Origin: Actinostola sp. cb2023
Lineage: Eukaryota; Cnidaria; Anthozoa; Actiniaria; Actinostolidae
Reading direction: 5' to 3'
Assembly: GCA_033675265.1 (NCBI GenBank)
Contig: JAUJYZ010001117.1
Location: forward strand, 434,001 to 498,000
DNA length: 64,000 nucleotides
This document shows, piece after piece, positions 1 to 11,600 of the stretch. The number at the start of each line of letters is the position of its first letter. The stretch's first letter is position 1. The notes below the pieces were generated by a model, which searched no databases, was not told where the DNA came from, and saw only the letters and a list, made by a program, of their open reading frames with translations. Made by a program: the position numbers and the translations under genes.

Positions 1-362
1 TACATTTCTGTCACATACACTCGATTGCAGAAACGTTGTAGTTTAAACATGCTAAAATACAACTGTTTAAGCACAAAATAGTGCTGAAAATTATTGTGTT
101 GTCGTACTAATCTAAAATTGATGTTTCAGATATATTAGAAGAAAATAAGTGATGTTTCACACTTTGTATCTCATTAGATATCTTGTATCTCATGATATTT
201 GTATAAATGTATACTACAACGTTTCTGCAAATGAGTGTGTTATGCAACTTTTAATTCTCAAAAGTGACTCTGAAATTGTTCCCTACTGAGTGGAGTGGGA
301 ATTTCACTAAATCTATCTTTTTCTAATATTTATTTTATTAGACCACAGGAGAGTGTGATCTG

Positions 363-682
363 TTATTTCACTGTGTATCCCCTCTCAGCTTCTTCCTGCT
401 TCTCACAAATGAAGTTCAGAATGATTGCCATTGGGCTTGGGTTTTCCTTGAATAAGTCAGTCACATTGGTAAACTTATTTCTTAGATTCCTCTTTCGACA
501 AGCAGCATGCAAGAAAGCCACTAGAAGACAATAGTATTAACAATACATTGATTAAAAACTGCAAATGGGAAATGTACAGAATGGCCACCTCTCTGTAACA
601 GCTAGGGTTTTTTGGTTCTAACCACTAGCCAGTCCATACATTTTTTAGCCCTACAATGGCCCAGGGACTGCAGAGGGGGGAA

Positions 683-719
<37 letters not shown>

Positions 720-2653
720 ATATGAAACTCGCTCTGTGGTCCCTGTGGAGCACTGTGGCCACCTCTAAATCCCTATCCCAAGAGTACCCACCCACCTGGG
801 TAATTGAAGAGAGAGACAGGAACTTGACAGTATAATTATTTAAGCAATATAAAAATATAAAATAGTCTTGTGATATAACCATGATGGGAGTTGTAGAGCG
901 CACAAGAATCTACACAAAGGAACACGAGCCAAAGTGGAGTTTCTCTCTTTGCACTAAAGGTAAAGGTACTACATTTAACGTCCGTAACCCCTTCAGTTGA
1001 AACTGATCTCCCAGGAGGCTGATGGTGCACCCTTTTACCCCCTCCCTCCATCAGTGCTCCATCTTACAGGTATTTAAAGCTGAACTGAGCTACACAGATT
1101 AGTAGAGGGAAGTTGAAACAAGGATGTGAGGTCATGAAGAATCGAACTGGGCACCTCTCGCTTAGAAGGCTGCACACTAACCAACTAAGCCATCCTAATG
1201 CTCCTCTTCTGCACTCCAATGATATAGACACAAGCTGTCATTCTATATTACTTTTATAGCATATTTTTGAACAATTATTGGGAGCTCTGTCCTCTGTCAG
1301 TAGTCAGCCTATCAGTGTGATCTGTCTAAAAATATCATTGGCTTACCAAAGAGAGGGGTCACCAAACCCCACAAGAACACCATAACAGACCCCATGGCAT
1401 ACATCAGTAAGACAATAATAGCAACAACAGCCAGTGGAATAAAGTTTTCTGCTGTACTTCTTTGGTGTGTGCTAGTCTGCTTTGCCTTGTATATCTTGCT
1501 ATATATAATGAGTGCTATTATCATTGCCAATGCACCTATGATCATATCTTTTGGATATAATGTACTGAAACAAATACAAAAATGCTAACAGTTATTTATT
1601 ATATATCAATTAGTCAACGACCGTCCATGCGCCCATATATTGCGCTATAGACGCACACGAGAAAATATAAAGAACTCTTAACAAGCGTAAGAGTGGCACG
1701 AGGCGTAGCAGAGTGCAATCGACTCTAGCTTGTTAAGAGTCCTTTATATTTTCTCGAGTGCGTCTATAATGCTATGGGCGCATGGATGCGAGGGAGTTGA
1801 CTACTTGATTTATAACATGGCATCTAGAGAGCGTGCAGCCCATGGGGAAATAGTTCATAGCTATTTTAGCCAATGAGCGCACACGTTGTTTCGAACAGCG
1901 CGGGCATGATCAGACAAGGCCAGTGGGAAGTTGACGAGAGCGTGCAGCTCATGGGGAAATAGTTCATAGAACTCTAGCCAATCAGAGTGCACGTTTTATC
2001 ATTGCTATATTATAATGATTATTATAAAGTATAGCGATGTTCAGTTTGTAAACCCTATTGATGTCATATTTGCTCAACCATGATTAAATTTTAAAAAGCT
2101 CTTCACAAGTTGCTTTATTTAATCAGCCAATCGGTTTCTGGTTGGCAAAAAATTAACAATGGCTGCCTCACGGTGGACATCGCTACACACACAGTACAAT
2201 TGTGTTGCACAATGTAAGCTTATATAGTCTGTATAGTTTAAAGCTTCATATAAGCTTACATATATAAGCTTACTGTAATTTTTTAGAAATCCTATCTTTT
2301 GATTGAATACCTTTATTTGTAGGTTTAATAATCGTTAACATAGCTTACACATATACAAAACAAAACTGTTTATTTAAGTGTCCAATGTGTTCTAGCACAA
2401 TGAGAGTTCATTGAAACACATATATAGTCCCAAACTCAGCTATACAACTTATCTACTGTATCACTCACCCGACAATCAAGAAAATCACCAAGTACAACAA
2501 GAAATAATTGGTTTGGTAGTAGATCAGATTATTTATTATTCTATTTCCCATCCTCTCAGGGTCGTTGATTGTTGGTAGCGTGAACTGCGCGTCCGTGAGA
2601 ACATCTTGTAAAGAGCGGAAAGGTGGAAGCTGCACTCCAGTGTTGGCCGCCAT
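363..2653 (-). CDS. PRA1-family protein (PRAF3/ARL6IP5-like), 3 exons
   Basis: Exons read on the minus strand are 2653-2469, 1564-1347 and 520-363. All junctions are GT-AG and in phase, giving 561 nt or 186 aa, the usual length for the family. The start is the ATG of MAANTG; an upstream in-frame start is possible. Exon 1 carries the family-like stretch NLIYYQTNYFLLYLVIFLIVG. Exon 2 encodes two hydrophobic hairpin segments (IIGALAMIIALIIYS and FIPLAVVAIIVLLMYAMGSV). Exon 3 starts with FLHAACRKRNLRNK, matching the FIHASLRLRNLKNK-type end of vertebrate ARL6IP5. Family members are ER/Golgi membrane proteins that bind small GTPases or transporters; that role is family knowledge, not visible here. 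Intron 2 carries a MITE and intron 1 a repeated segment. No disabling change was seen. Confidence 0.9.
683..717 (+). repeat. 35-bp poly-G tract in PRAF intron
   Basis: An uninterrupted G run lies in the second intron of the PRA1-family gene, just after a sequence (about 571-660) related to the one at 26299-26390 that also flanks a G run. It could form G-quadruplex DNA, and its exact length is unreliable in most assemblies. Confidence 0.8.
1131..1197 (-). repeat. tRNA-derived SINE fragment
   Basis: On the minus strand the segment reads like the 5' part of a tRNA: GGCTTAGTTGG resembles an A box, CCTTCTAAGC resembles an anticodon arm, and CCAGTTCGATTC resembles a B box. No paired acceptor stem was seen, so a SINE head is more likely than a working tRNA gene. 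Confidence 0.5.
1611..1803. mobile_element. 193-bp palindromic MITE in PRAF intron 2
   Basis: TAGTCAAC at the left and GTTGACTA at the right are perfect inverted ends. The inverted similarity continues inward for about 75 bp per arm (TCTATAGACGCAC-type and ATATAAAG segments). There is no coding capacity. It lies next to exon 2 of the PRA1-family gene. Confidence 0.75.
1815..1995. repeat. Two direct copies of a ~75-bp segment
   Basis: Copies beginning near 1828 and 1938 share GAGCGTGCAGC..CATGGGGAAATAGTTCATAG followed by an AGCCAAT..GCACGTT stretch. They are diverged direct repeats inside the PRA1-family intron, and I see no coding potential. Confidence 0.6.
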
Positions 2654-2699
2654 CTTGTAAATTATGTGGCACGACACAGGTAACCCAAAAACAAAATTC

Positions 2700-3784
2700 G
2701 AATGACATTTTTCCTCATTTTTCCAAGTACTGTAAATTTTGGCTTCTACCTAGTAAAGTATCAGAAAATTCAATGACAAAATGACTTTTAAATGTTGTAA
2801 TTTTTTATTCTGAAAGTTTGTCAAACAATTCAATGAGTTTTGAAATAAATAAATGGCAGCCTCCTAAAACGTCTGCAAAGGAGGCTAAATAAATGGGAAC
2901 TGCGTCCCGATTTCCAAGTTATATTTTCAACCCTAAATATAGATGGACTGAAACGTTCGAATGTCTTGGCCACCTCTTTGTTATAGTCATTTTTTTTGGT
3001 CTTGCAGTCGACAAATGAACTTATTCATTTTTCAAACATTTACGCCCCATGAAGCCGTTGCCAAGAGGTTTGACTGTATACCGATGTGATATGCAGCTGG
3101 CAGTCGAAGCTCTCGTAAGCGACCAGCTCTAGTTAAGGCCACCTTTACGAAACTCCGTTTGTATTGTCACTCAAACTCTATAATTAAAAGCTCTCGTAAG
3201 CGACCACGACCACTTTTGGTAGCTACAATCCCATGCAAAATAAAATGTGCCACCATGAAATCGTTAGTCTCAAGACATCTCAAGAGCTACAAGCTCTCGC
3301 AAGCGACCAGCCTCTAATATTTTTTTTGATCGTGGTCGCTAATGAGAGCCCATTCTCGTAAGCGACCAGCTCTAGTTAGGACCACTTTTTCGAATTCCTG
3401 AGGTGTTCGTTAACGAGAGCTTCGTCTCAGTGTAGTATATGGAATCCCAGGGAGACGGAAGGGGTTTTGATCCGAGCCATCAAAACTATGACCAGCTTCT
3501 GAGACGCAAAAAGAAAGAAGCAATTAAGGCTATAGGAATAAGGTGTAGAGTGTTCTTTAATGATTTGAGTGAACATGCAAGACATGCAAGTACAAGACAT
3601 ATAGTTATTACTATTGTTTTAAAAAGACTAATAAATAAAATGAGGAAGATGGATGTCAATTACCCATAAAATCCTTTGGAGCATTAGCCCAAGAAAGGAA
3701 AGGAGAAACAGAAAAACATATCCGACCTTGACAGAATTTGAACCCACGATCACCATTCATGGGAGCAGGGCCAATAACATTTAC
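2700..3784. other. Intergenic repeats with GTAAGCGACCAGC motif
   Basis: No gene was recognised. From about 3108 to 3430 the motif CTCTCGTAAGCGACCAGC recurs several times in diverged form. A related stretch lies in a CACTA transposase intron at 50120-50290, so this is a dispersed repeat. A short segment at 3720-3790 has a B-box-like GGTTCAAATTC on the minus strand and may be a SINE remnant. Confidence 0.5.
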
Positions 3785-3791
3785 ACAAATC

Positions 3792-5261
3792 ACAGGCAAA
3801 CCACAGTGATAAAGTGACATTTGCACTAAAAAATACCGAATAAAACGTGTTTTAATACATTTTAGCCCGAGTAAATGCACCATTGTTCCCCACCCTCCCT
3901 CACTGAGTCGGAATAGGTCAACCGGAGGACGTATATTATTACAAGGTAGGCAACTTTCAGGATTCCTGTGGTGAATCTCAAAACAAATCTGCTAAAATAT
4001 ATATCAAATCTTGTGAAAACTCATCCCTAAATCCGTCCAGTCACTAAAATACCTTCAATCTATCATGTCAGCTCAATTGTTTGGTTGTATTTTGAAGAAA
4101 ATGCTGGTTTTGGGTCCAAGGACGCAAAAAAACAGCTTTCGTACTATGTGCCGACAGTTAGGCTTCGACCAGCGCAGTCCTGGGGACGAAAATGTGGAGC
4201 AAAAATAACCCGCGTATCCCTTCCCTTGTATTCCTTTACTCACCTGATCAAATGGACAAACGCAACCCTACATAGGCAAACATTCGACTTCCGCTTTCGT
4301 AATATTTAAATATTCATCGCGTGTGAATTCTTTGACGCATGCAAGTTTTGCAAGACGGAATAATACAATACACTGCACAATAATTACAAGCAAAAATTAA
4401 ACTACAACATATAGATGAATGACAGTAACATTTTTGAATGTTATTCTTAACTTTCACTTCTCAGTTGAATTTCGTCCCAGATTGTTATCTACAATGCACA
4501 TGTTGCAGAGCTTGCTATTTATATTACTGTTATTCTAATGTCAAATAAGTCCGCAAATAAGCGTTATTCATTTCGAATAATCAGTGGGAAGGCAAACGAA
4601 ATATTTGCATTGAATTATACAAATTACAAAACACCTTGTACTTTCTTCATAATTTCAGTAGACTATAAGACTTATAACGAACGAAACCCAAGCTTTCTTG
4701 TAATTATTGTACAGTGTATTGTATTATTCCGTCTTACAAAACTTGCATGCGTCAAGAATTCACACGCGATGAATATTTAAAAGTTACGAAAGCGGAAGTC
4801 GAATGTTTGCCTATGTAGGGTTGCGTTTGTCCATTTGATCAGGTGAGTAAAGGAATACAAGGGAAGGGGTACGCGGGTTATTTTTGCTCCACATTTTCGT
4901 CCCCAGGACTGCGCTGGTCGAAGCCTAACTGTCGGCACATAGTACGAAAGCTGTTTTTTTACGTCCTTGGACCCAAAACCAGCATTTTCTAGATTGAAGG
5001 TATTTTAGTAACTGGACGGATTTAGGGATGAGTTTTCACAAGATTTGATATATATTTTAGCAGATTTGTTTTGAGATTCACCACAGGAATCCTGAAAGTT
5101 GCCTACCTTGTAATAATATACGTCCTCCGGTTAACCTATTCCGACTCAGTGAGGGAGGGTGGGGAACAATGGTGCATTTACTCGGGCTAAAATGTATTAA
5201 AACACGTTTTATTCGGTATTTTTTAGTGCAAATGTCACTTTATCACTGTGGTTTGCCTGTG
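3792..5261. mobile_element. Foldback DNA transposon, 1470 bp, arms ~560-600 bp
   Basis: Left arm 3792 to about 4391 and right arm about 4700 to 5261 are reverse complements over nearly their whole length, with a ~300-bp AT-rich loop. One ~37-bp segment (about 4060-4098) is present only in the left arm. The ends are perfect inverted repeats (CACAGGCAAACC..GGTTTGCCTGTG). They are flanked on both sides by CACAAAT (3785-3791 and 5262-5268), a 7-bp target duplication. No transposase is encoded; the ORFs in the arms are mirror artefacts. The superfamily is unassigned. Confidence 0.88.
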
Positions 5262-5268
5262 CACAAAT

Positions 5269-5981
5269 ACTAGTATAGCCTGCGTACAGTGTACAAAATG
5301 TAGCTACACAGGCTAATACTAGGACAGACTGGCCTAGATACTAAAATGAGGGATAGTTGCTATAAATTACCACACAAAAAAACACAAACTAATAAATAAA
5401 AAGTAAATTGAGAATAAGATTTCAACAGCATGTTTAAAATCATAATAATACAGCCCATACAGCCCTGCACAGTTATGTAATGTACGTCCAGTGTGTCGAC
5501 ACCAGTGTCAGCATAGTTCATTGTAGTTAATTCGTGGAATTTATGGTGCCATTTTCCTCTGAAAAACAATAAGGCAGAGAAAAACTGGGAATTAAAAAAA
5601 AGTTAATAATAATATGTACCATATTTTAATAAACTGATCACAATAACTGCCTCGATCACAACGTAAAATCACTATAATTGTAACGTGGAGTTAAGATTTA
5701 TTATACCTTCCAAATCTGAAGTGTATTCATTTTTCCTAAGGAATACAAAAAATAGGAGATATATTTCAGTAAAACTGGGCATTTCACTTTGAACACTTAA
5801 ATTGACAGACACTCGCATTCTGTACAAGTCTAAGCGTGACAAATGCATTGGTCCTGAGAAATATATATGAAGAATCTTGCAAAGTTAACAGGATCTCAAT
5901 ATGTTCAGGGTTTTTTTCAAACATGTCTCAGAGTCTAGAATTTCGGTACTGATGATATCGGAGAATTTTAACGAATTTAAA
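5269..5981. other. AT-rich spacer, nothing recognised
   Basis: Read on both strands, this stretch shows no exon-like ORF, splice-bounded segment or repeat that I can support. Confidence 0.4.
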
Positions 5982-7010
5982 GTTAAACAAGACGCTCAAT
6001 GAGCGTTCACTCGGGCATTGTGAAAAGGAAAATGTCAGTTGCCCGAGGAAGTACTTGAAAATGAATGCCAGTTGGTTGAAGAAAAATCATATTTATATCT
6101 ATTTTTTGGTGTGCATAGATAACAAGAACATTCTCAGTTGCGTGAGAAGGGAGCTGACAGTGATTGACAGTTGCGTCAAGAAAGAGAATATGTATATATG
6201 TTTCGGCGAGCATCTTTGAATCGTACTTCCGTATGCTCGGCTTTATACATAGAGCGGACCCGTTTTTGGAGACCATGAATATGCATGATTTTTGCACTTG
6301 TTCCCAGGATTGACTTCATTTTCGCCTCAGATTTGCCGTGTTCTTCTTGATGCCATTTCAAAGTTGTTTTCTCACCTTTGGATTTGTCCATTTTGGAATC
6401 ACACTTCTGAATCAGTACATCTGGCTTCAAGTTGTGGTATACATGCTTGGCTAGGCAGTACTCAGTTGAGTTCACATTTAAGTCAACATTAGAGTTCATT
6501 TGTATTATAGTTCTTGAGTTCATTTGATTTGCTTTTGAGCTTGAGTTCAATTGATTACCTTTGGACTTTGAGTTCAATTGATTTCCTTTTGATGAGTTCA
6601 TGTAAAGGCCCTTTCGAAAACGCTCAACATCTTTTAGAGTGGGCCCACACGAATCGGCGTATGCGTTTGTATGTGAGAGCGTATTTAAGAGGAACGGATG
6701 AATGGCTTGCCTTGAATACAACATAATTTCACTTCTGCACAAGCCAACTGCTTCTTTCAATTCTAGTCTTCGAATACGATGACTTAGCAATATCTCAGTA
6801 TCTGCCCTGAGCGAACAATAACTATTTGACACGTTTGTGACGATATCAATATGCAACCTCAAGTGACCTCAAGTACGTTAAATATGTAATACAGACATAC
6901 CTACACGAATCTTTATGATTCATCGACATAAATTGTTTCTCGTCACGCAACTCTCATTGTCATATTAAATACCCGACTATACGCTCATTGAGCGTCTTCT
7001 TCTTCAACAG
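5982..7010. mobile_element. Possible TIR-bounded element around an unknown ORF
   Basis: AGACGCTCAATGAGCG (5990-6005) and its reverse complement (6982-6997) bound the region, and the flanking bases (GTTAAAC.. and ..TTCAAC, TCGGG and CCCGA) partly match too. Each copy is itself almost palindromic, so two copies of one palindromic motif would also explain this. No target duplication was identified. Confidence 0.4.
6176..6862 (-). CDS. Uncharacterised 228-codon ORF
   Basis: This is the longest open frame of the left 8 kb. It does not begin with ATG (the first codon is TTG after a stop), so it would have to be an exon or a relic. It is basic, rich in Asn, Ser and Lys, and has a short internal repeat (KGNQLNS, KGNQLNS, KANQMNS) around residues 92-118. 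A second open frame continues past its 3' end at 6297-6007, as if a frameshift separated two parts. I do not recognise the family and see no membrane segment or catalytic motif. It sits inside the possible inverted repeats at 5990 and 6997, so it may be the remains of an element-encoded protein. It may also be a chance ORF. Confidence 0.3.
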   Translation of the reverse strand: MRLHIDIVTNVSNSYCSLRADTEILLSHRIRRLELKEAVGLCRSEIMLYSRQAIHPFLLNTLSHTNAYADSCGPTLKDVERFRKGLYMNSSKGNQLNSKSKGNQLNSSSKANQMNSRTIIQMNSNVDLNVNSTEYCLAKHVYHNLKPDVLIQKCDSKMDKSKGEKTTLKWHQEEHGKSEAKMKSILGTSAKIMHIHGLQKRVRSMYKAEHTEVRFKDARRNIYTYSLS

Positions 7011-7734
7011 ATCCCTAATCTCTAATGACGTTTTGATTTTGATTGTATTTTTGCCGTTCACTGACTTGTTTTCAGCGTGGAAATTCTGCTTTAAATAGCG
7101 CTGTGCCGCGGTTCTAAAATTAATGCGCTTTTCTATTGTGCAAGTATATAAATAGGCTATTAAAACAACTTTGGTATGACCCCAAATTTCGGACATTGAG
7201 CTTGTTTAGCTTTGAGCTTTGCTTTAATTGATGAAGTTTTGAAGTATGATTTCTACGATTTCTCTTCATTCTGAATTTTTCAAACGTCGAATCGAATAAA
7301 CATCCATCATTATATATCTGAGAAATGTGTTTCGTTTTATTGCCGGATACTTTTTAAACGGTTTTTCACGGCGCGTGACGACAGTCAGGCAGCAAGCAAA
7401 GCGATAATCTACTTGAGTCCTGTGTCTCCTTTATCTTTTCAAATCTGCGGAGTAATCTTGAAACTCCGGATACGATTAAATACGTCGCATACTCGTCATT
7501 TTGGAGCCGAACAAAACTACTACTACTACCGAAATCCGCATTTTCTAACTCGGGCGGCCTGCGGCCTGGGCCCGAGTAAAAAAACACATCAGTTTTATGT
7601 GAAGTTTATAAAACGAGAGATCGCGTTTTATCGGCATATAAAGATCCGAGGTCAATGATACAAGTAAATGAGACCTTTGCATGACCTATGACCTATGTTA
7701 CAGGCAATCAGTCTTTATCACTGATAAAGAACTA

Positions 7735-7843
7735 GGGACCGGTTGTTCGAAAGGCGGTTAGCGCTAATCCAGGATTAAATCTTAAGAAAACTATTGATGT
7801 TAATGCAGGATTAGCACTAATCGCCTTTCGAACAACCGGCCCC
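7735..7843. mobile_element. 109-bp palindromic MITE
   Basis: GGACCGGTTGTTCGAAAGGCGGTTAGCGCTAATCC and its near reverse complement (ending AACAACCGGCCCC) form the two arms around a short loop. Short hairpin MITEs of this look are common in marine invertebrate genomes as I remember them. Confidence 0.75.
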
Positions 7844-7844
7844 A

Positions 7845-7965
7845 GATGAATAAAACATCAGTGTCTTTATAAGTCATATAGACACTGATGTTTTATTCAT
7901 CAGTGTTTTATCGGGCTATAAAGATACTGATGTTTTATTCATCAGTGTTTTATCGGGTATAAAGA
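7845..7965. repeat. Palindromic tandem repeat, GATGTTTTATTCATCAGTGT
   Basis: The motif GATGTTTTATTCATCAGTGT and its complement alternate with ATAAAGATAC and ATAAAGACAC. Related pieces lie at 7585-7650 and 7705-7735. Confidence 0.55.
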
Positions 7966-8305
7966 TCCATGCATGTGACCGATTGGACAACCCTGATTGG
8001 ACCAATTGGCCATGAATTATTAATGAGTTTTAGAAGGTCTAATCTCGATCACTTTCACTAACTCTAAGTCTTGCATGGACGAATGGAGTCAGTGAAATGA
8101 AAACGATAAACCAGCGTTTTCACATTGCTCCACTCTGGAGAGCGTTTTTGAAAGTCGCCGTTTTTGGTAACCGAAAACGTTGTCTATATGTGTGGACAGA
8201 AGGCCAAAATGGACAGACAAGTATGCGCCGAGAAAACAGATACGTGTGGATGGGACCTGAGACCTGCATGGTGTCAAGAAAGTCCTTTTTTACCGGGCCC
8301 GGAGG

Positions 8306-8625
8306 TGACACGCAGCTGCTTAGAAGAGCTGTTGTGATTGGATAATACAAACAATAGAATTTATTATCTACTATTGTCTACTCGTTCTATTGTTAGTTTT
8401 ATATTGTTTTACTCTAATAGTATTGACCCAATTGGCATAGATCTTCTAAGAGCTGCAGTCATGCCGTGACACACAGCTGCTCAGAAAAGCTGTTGTGATT
8501 GGATAATACAAACAATAGAATTCATTATCTACTATTGTCTACTCGTTCTATTGTTTTGTTTCTATTGTTTTACTCTAATAGTATTGACCCAATTGGCATA
8601 GCTCTTCTAAGAGCTGCAGGCCTGC
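8306..8625. mobile_element. Two tandem copies of a ~158-bp MITE
   Basis: Copies at about 8306-8464 and 8467-8625 share GAGCTGTTGTGATTGGATAA and ACCCAATTGGCATAG. Each is bounded by inverted CAGCTGCTTAGAAGAGCT and TTCTAAGAGCTGCAG ends. The second copy overlaps the predicted last exon of the histone deacetylase gene. Confidence 0.7.
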
Positions 8626-11600
8626 CCACCTCCTGCTCATATTCACGATCACTATATGAACAGACTGATGGCCTTGGAACTAGTGCTCTAGCTGAACAGC
8701 ATGGTTACTGAGTCCATTGTCAATACAAGGTTTTACATGTATGATGTTCATGCGATTTAGATTACAAGGATTACATACCCTTTACCAGTACAGTCTGTAA
8801 GCCCTTCAGCTTCCTCATCTTTTTTTTCTTCTTCTTTAGGTATGGTAATATCTATACATATAATGATGATGATGATGATGACGATGATGTGTTTGTATGT
8901 GGAGGGCATGCATACACTGACCTATTTAAAAAAACGTTGACAACGGGCGATCTGAAATGGATGATCTGAGATCGAGAAGAATTATGGGAAACTGAGGGTC
9001 TTTCGTTAGTATTTTAATAATTAAAATTATTTAACATGCGAAATTCATTCATTCAATCGATCTCAAGCTTGGAATCACGCTTGGCGTTTGAACAAAATAT
9101 GGCGGAGGTTAACATGAATTTAAAAGTTTCAGATCATCCAATTCAGACCCACTGTTGTCAACGTTTTGAAATAGGTGAATACCAGAAGCCACATGACTAA
9201 GTTATGTACTTCTGGTGTATACCCTTACAAAAATATACAACTGAGGCCTTTGGCACACAATTGTGTCAACAATACGCTGCATGCATAGCTGCCAAAGAAC
9301 TATGGCAAACATTAATTGACAAACAAGTTGGGCTGGTCTAGCGGTGGCACACTGATTCACATGCATGCTGCAAGATTATGGCAACCATGCAACAACCTTA
9401 GCTTGCGGCGTACAATTCTTTTACATAACAGTATTGTTTCTATATAAGGTCTGAAGCATTCTCGTACCCAGACCCTTCTCAGCTTCTAACGAAAAATCGA
9501 AGGCTCTGGTAAGAGACAAATCGGAAGACGCAGATTGATTCTAGGTCGTCAGATATCCGCATGCTCAATATTTTCTAACTTCCGATGACAAAATGCTGGA
9601 CTTCAGCGAAGTTCTCGCCGATGCTCTACCAAAACTTCATCTACATTTCAGTTAAGTTAGAAAATATTGAGCATGTGCATATCTGACGACCTAGAATCTG
9701 GGTCTTCCGGTTTGTCTCTTACCAGAGCCTTCGATTTTTCGTTAGAAAGCTGAGAAGGGTCTGGGGACGAGAATGAGGTCTGATGGTACGAATACATGTA
9801 CATGTAAGCTATACTTACCAACAAATTCAAAAGCCTTCCAGAATGGTCTGTGAGCATTGACAACATCTCTTATGGATTCCATAGCACTGAAACATGGAAA
9901 GAATTAAACTACATGTGTATATAAATGCCACAACTTGACTGTCTTGCAGTTTACATGTACAATTATGACATTTTGTATGGAATTGCACGTTATAATCGAC
10001 TTTGCGCATGGGTTTTATGCACTAGGCTTCGACAAATTATGAATTCTATCATGAGATTCGATAGCTATAATAGATAGTAATCAGTGAAAACACATGTGTA
10101 TAATATTACTATAATATTACCTTTTGGATGGGACCTGACTGCCGTCCAGCCTTGGACAAGGATCACCAAGAAGAGTTGATGTACAATTACACAGAGACTC
10201 CTCGACTGACGTCAAGTTATACCCACCCTGGATAACATGAAAAAACACTGTTAAAGAACGGATTATAGGACAAAAATATGGAAAATGAAAGAAAATATAT
10301 CCCAACCACTAATTTTTCTTTCCTTCCTTCTTTTGACCTTTTTTGATTCATTAGGACGGTTCATTTCTCCTTCAGTTCTCTTTCCATCTCTTTCTGTTCC
10401 CACTTCATTCTTTGTTCTTTTCATTTTTTGTTGCAGTCTTTCTCAATTGTTACAATCATCTTACAAATCACCAAATTAACCAAACTCTAAACTCAAGTGC
10501 TGACCTCTAGGATGACTACAACCTTGCCACCAGCTAGACTCATTAACATATTAGTTAGATGACAATAACCCTCTGGGCTGACGTCACAAAGACCCTAGTA
10601 GAAAACAAAAAAATACCATATTAATGATATATATGTATTGTCATATAAAAACACCCATGTAAGTGGTTTGTGACTGTATGAATGCATGGTCATGCAACCT
10701 TTGTATTTATGTATGGCGAACAACAATATTACCTTGGGATCTCCTCTTGCAGAATCAAAACCAGCTGACACCAGTACTATATCTGGATCAAACTAAATGA
10801 AATAATAAGATACAAATAGTTTGTATATTAGAATGGTAAAGTGTTTATGTTCTGTACTGTACTATATCTGGATCAAACTAAATGAAATAATAAGATACAA
10901 ATAGTTTGTATATTAGAATGGTAAAGTGTTTATGTTCTGTACTGTACTATATCTGGATCAAACTAAATGAAATAATAAGATACAAATAGTTTGTTATATT
11001 AGAATGGTAAAGTGTTTATGTTCTGTACTGTACCTCATATGCCATAGGAAGGAGTACATGTTGAAATGCAGCCAAGTAGTCGGCATCACCCATGTGAAAC
11101 TATCAGAATAACTTTATATGAGTACAGCTTGATATGTAACATATATAGCTAATTGCATAATCGTTGTCGGGTCGAAAATCATAAATCATAGAAGCTGAGA
11201 CTGCAAGGATGGACGGGAAATCAGTTCATGAGCCACATTACATGCAGATATAATTTTTATTCAATGTTCTCGTAGTTTTGAAGATATATGAGCTATTTAA
11301 CTAAGATCCTACAAGTCTGGATAAAAAGGTTGATGATTTGACGGTGTTATTTGAGAGTTTTAATTTCTCAGAATTCCTTTTGGTCATAGCTTTCATGATT
11401 TTCGACCCGACAATGATTATGCAATTAGCTATATACAGTGATTTAATTGTAAATGTATATAAATGTACCTTATTCCAAGGTACATTGACGTTAAATCCTT
11501 TGCCTTTACCAGTTCCAACTACGTCATAGTTGGCAATTGTTGAACCAGGGTAAAAGGTTCCATGGTGGTACTCGTGCATGGAGAAGTACAGCACACTGAA

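Noticed and set aside
1131..1197. Functional tRNA gene.
   Set aside because: A- and B-box-like segments exist but no paired acceptor stem; SINE remnant preferred. The same holds for 20100-20185.
4085..4309. ORFs in the arms of the foldback element.
   Set aside because: Both arms give unrelated short frames and nothing is conserved between mirrored copies.
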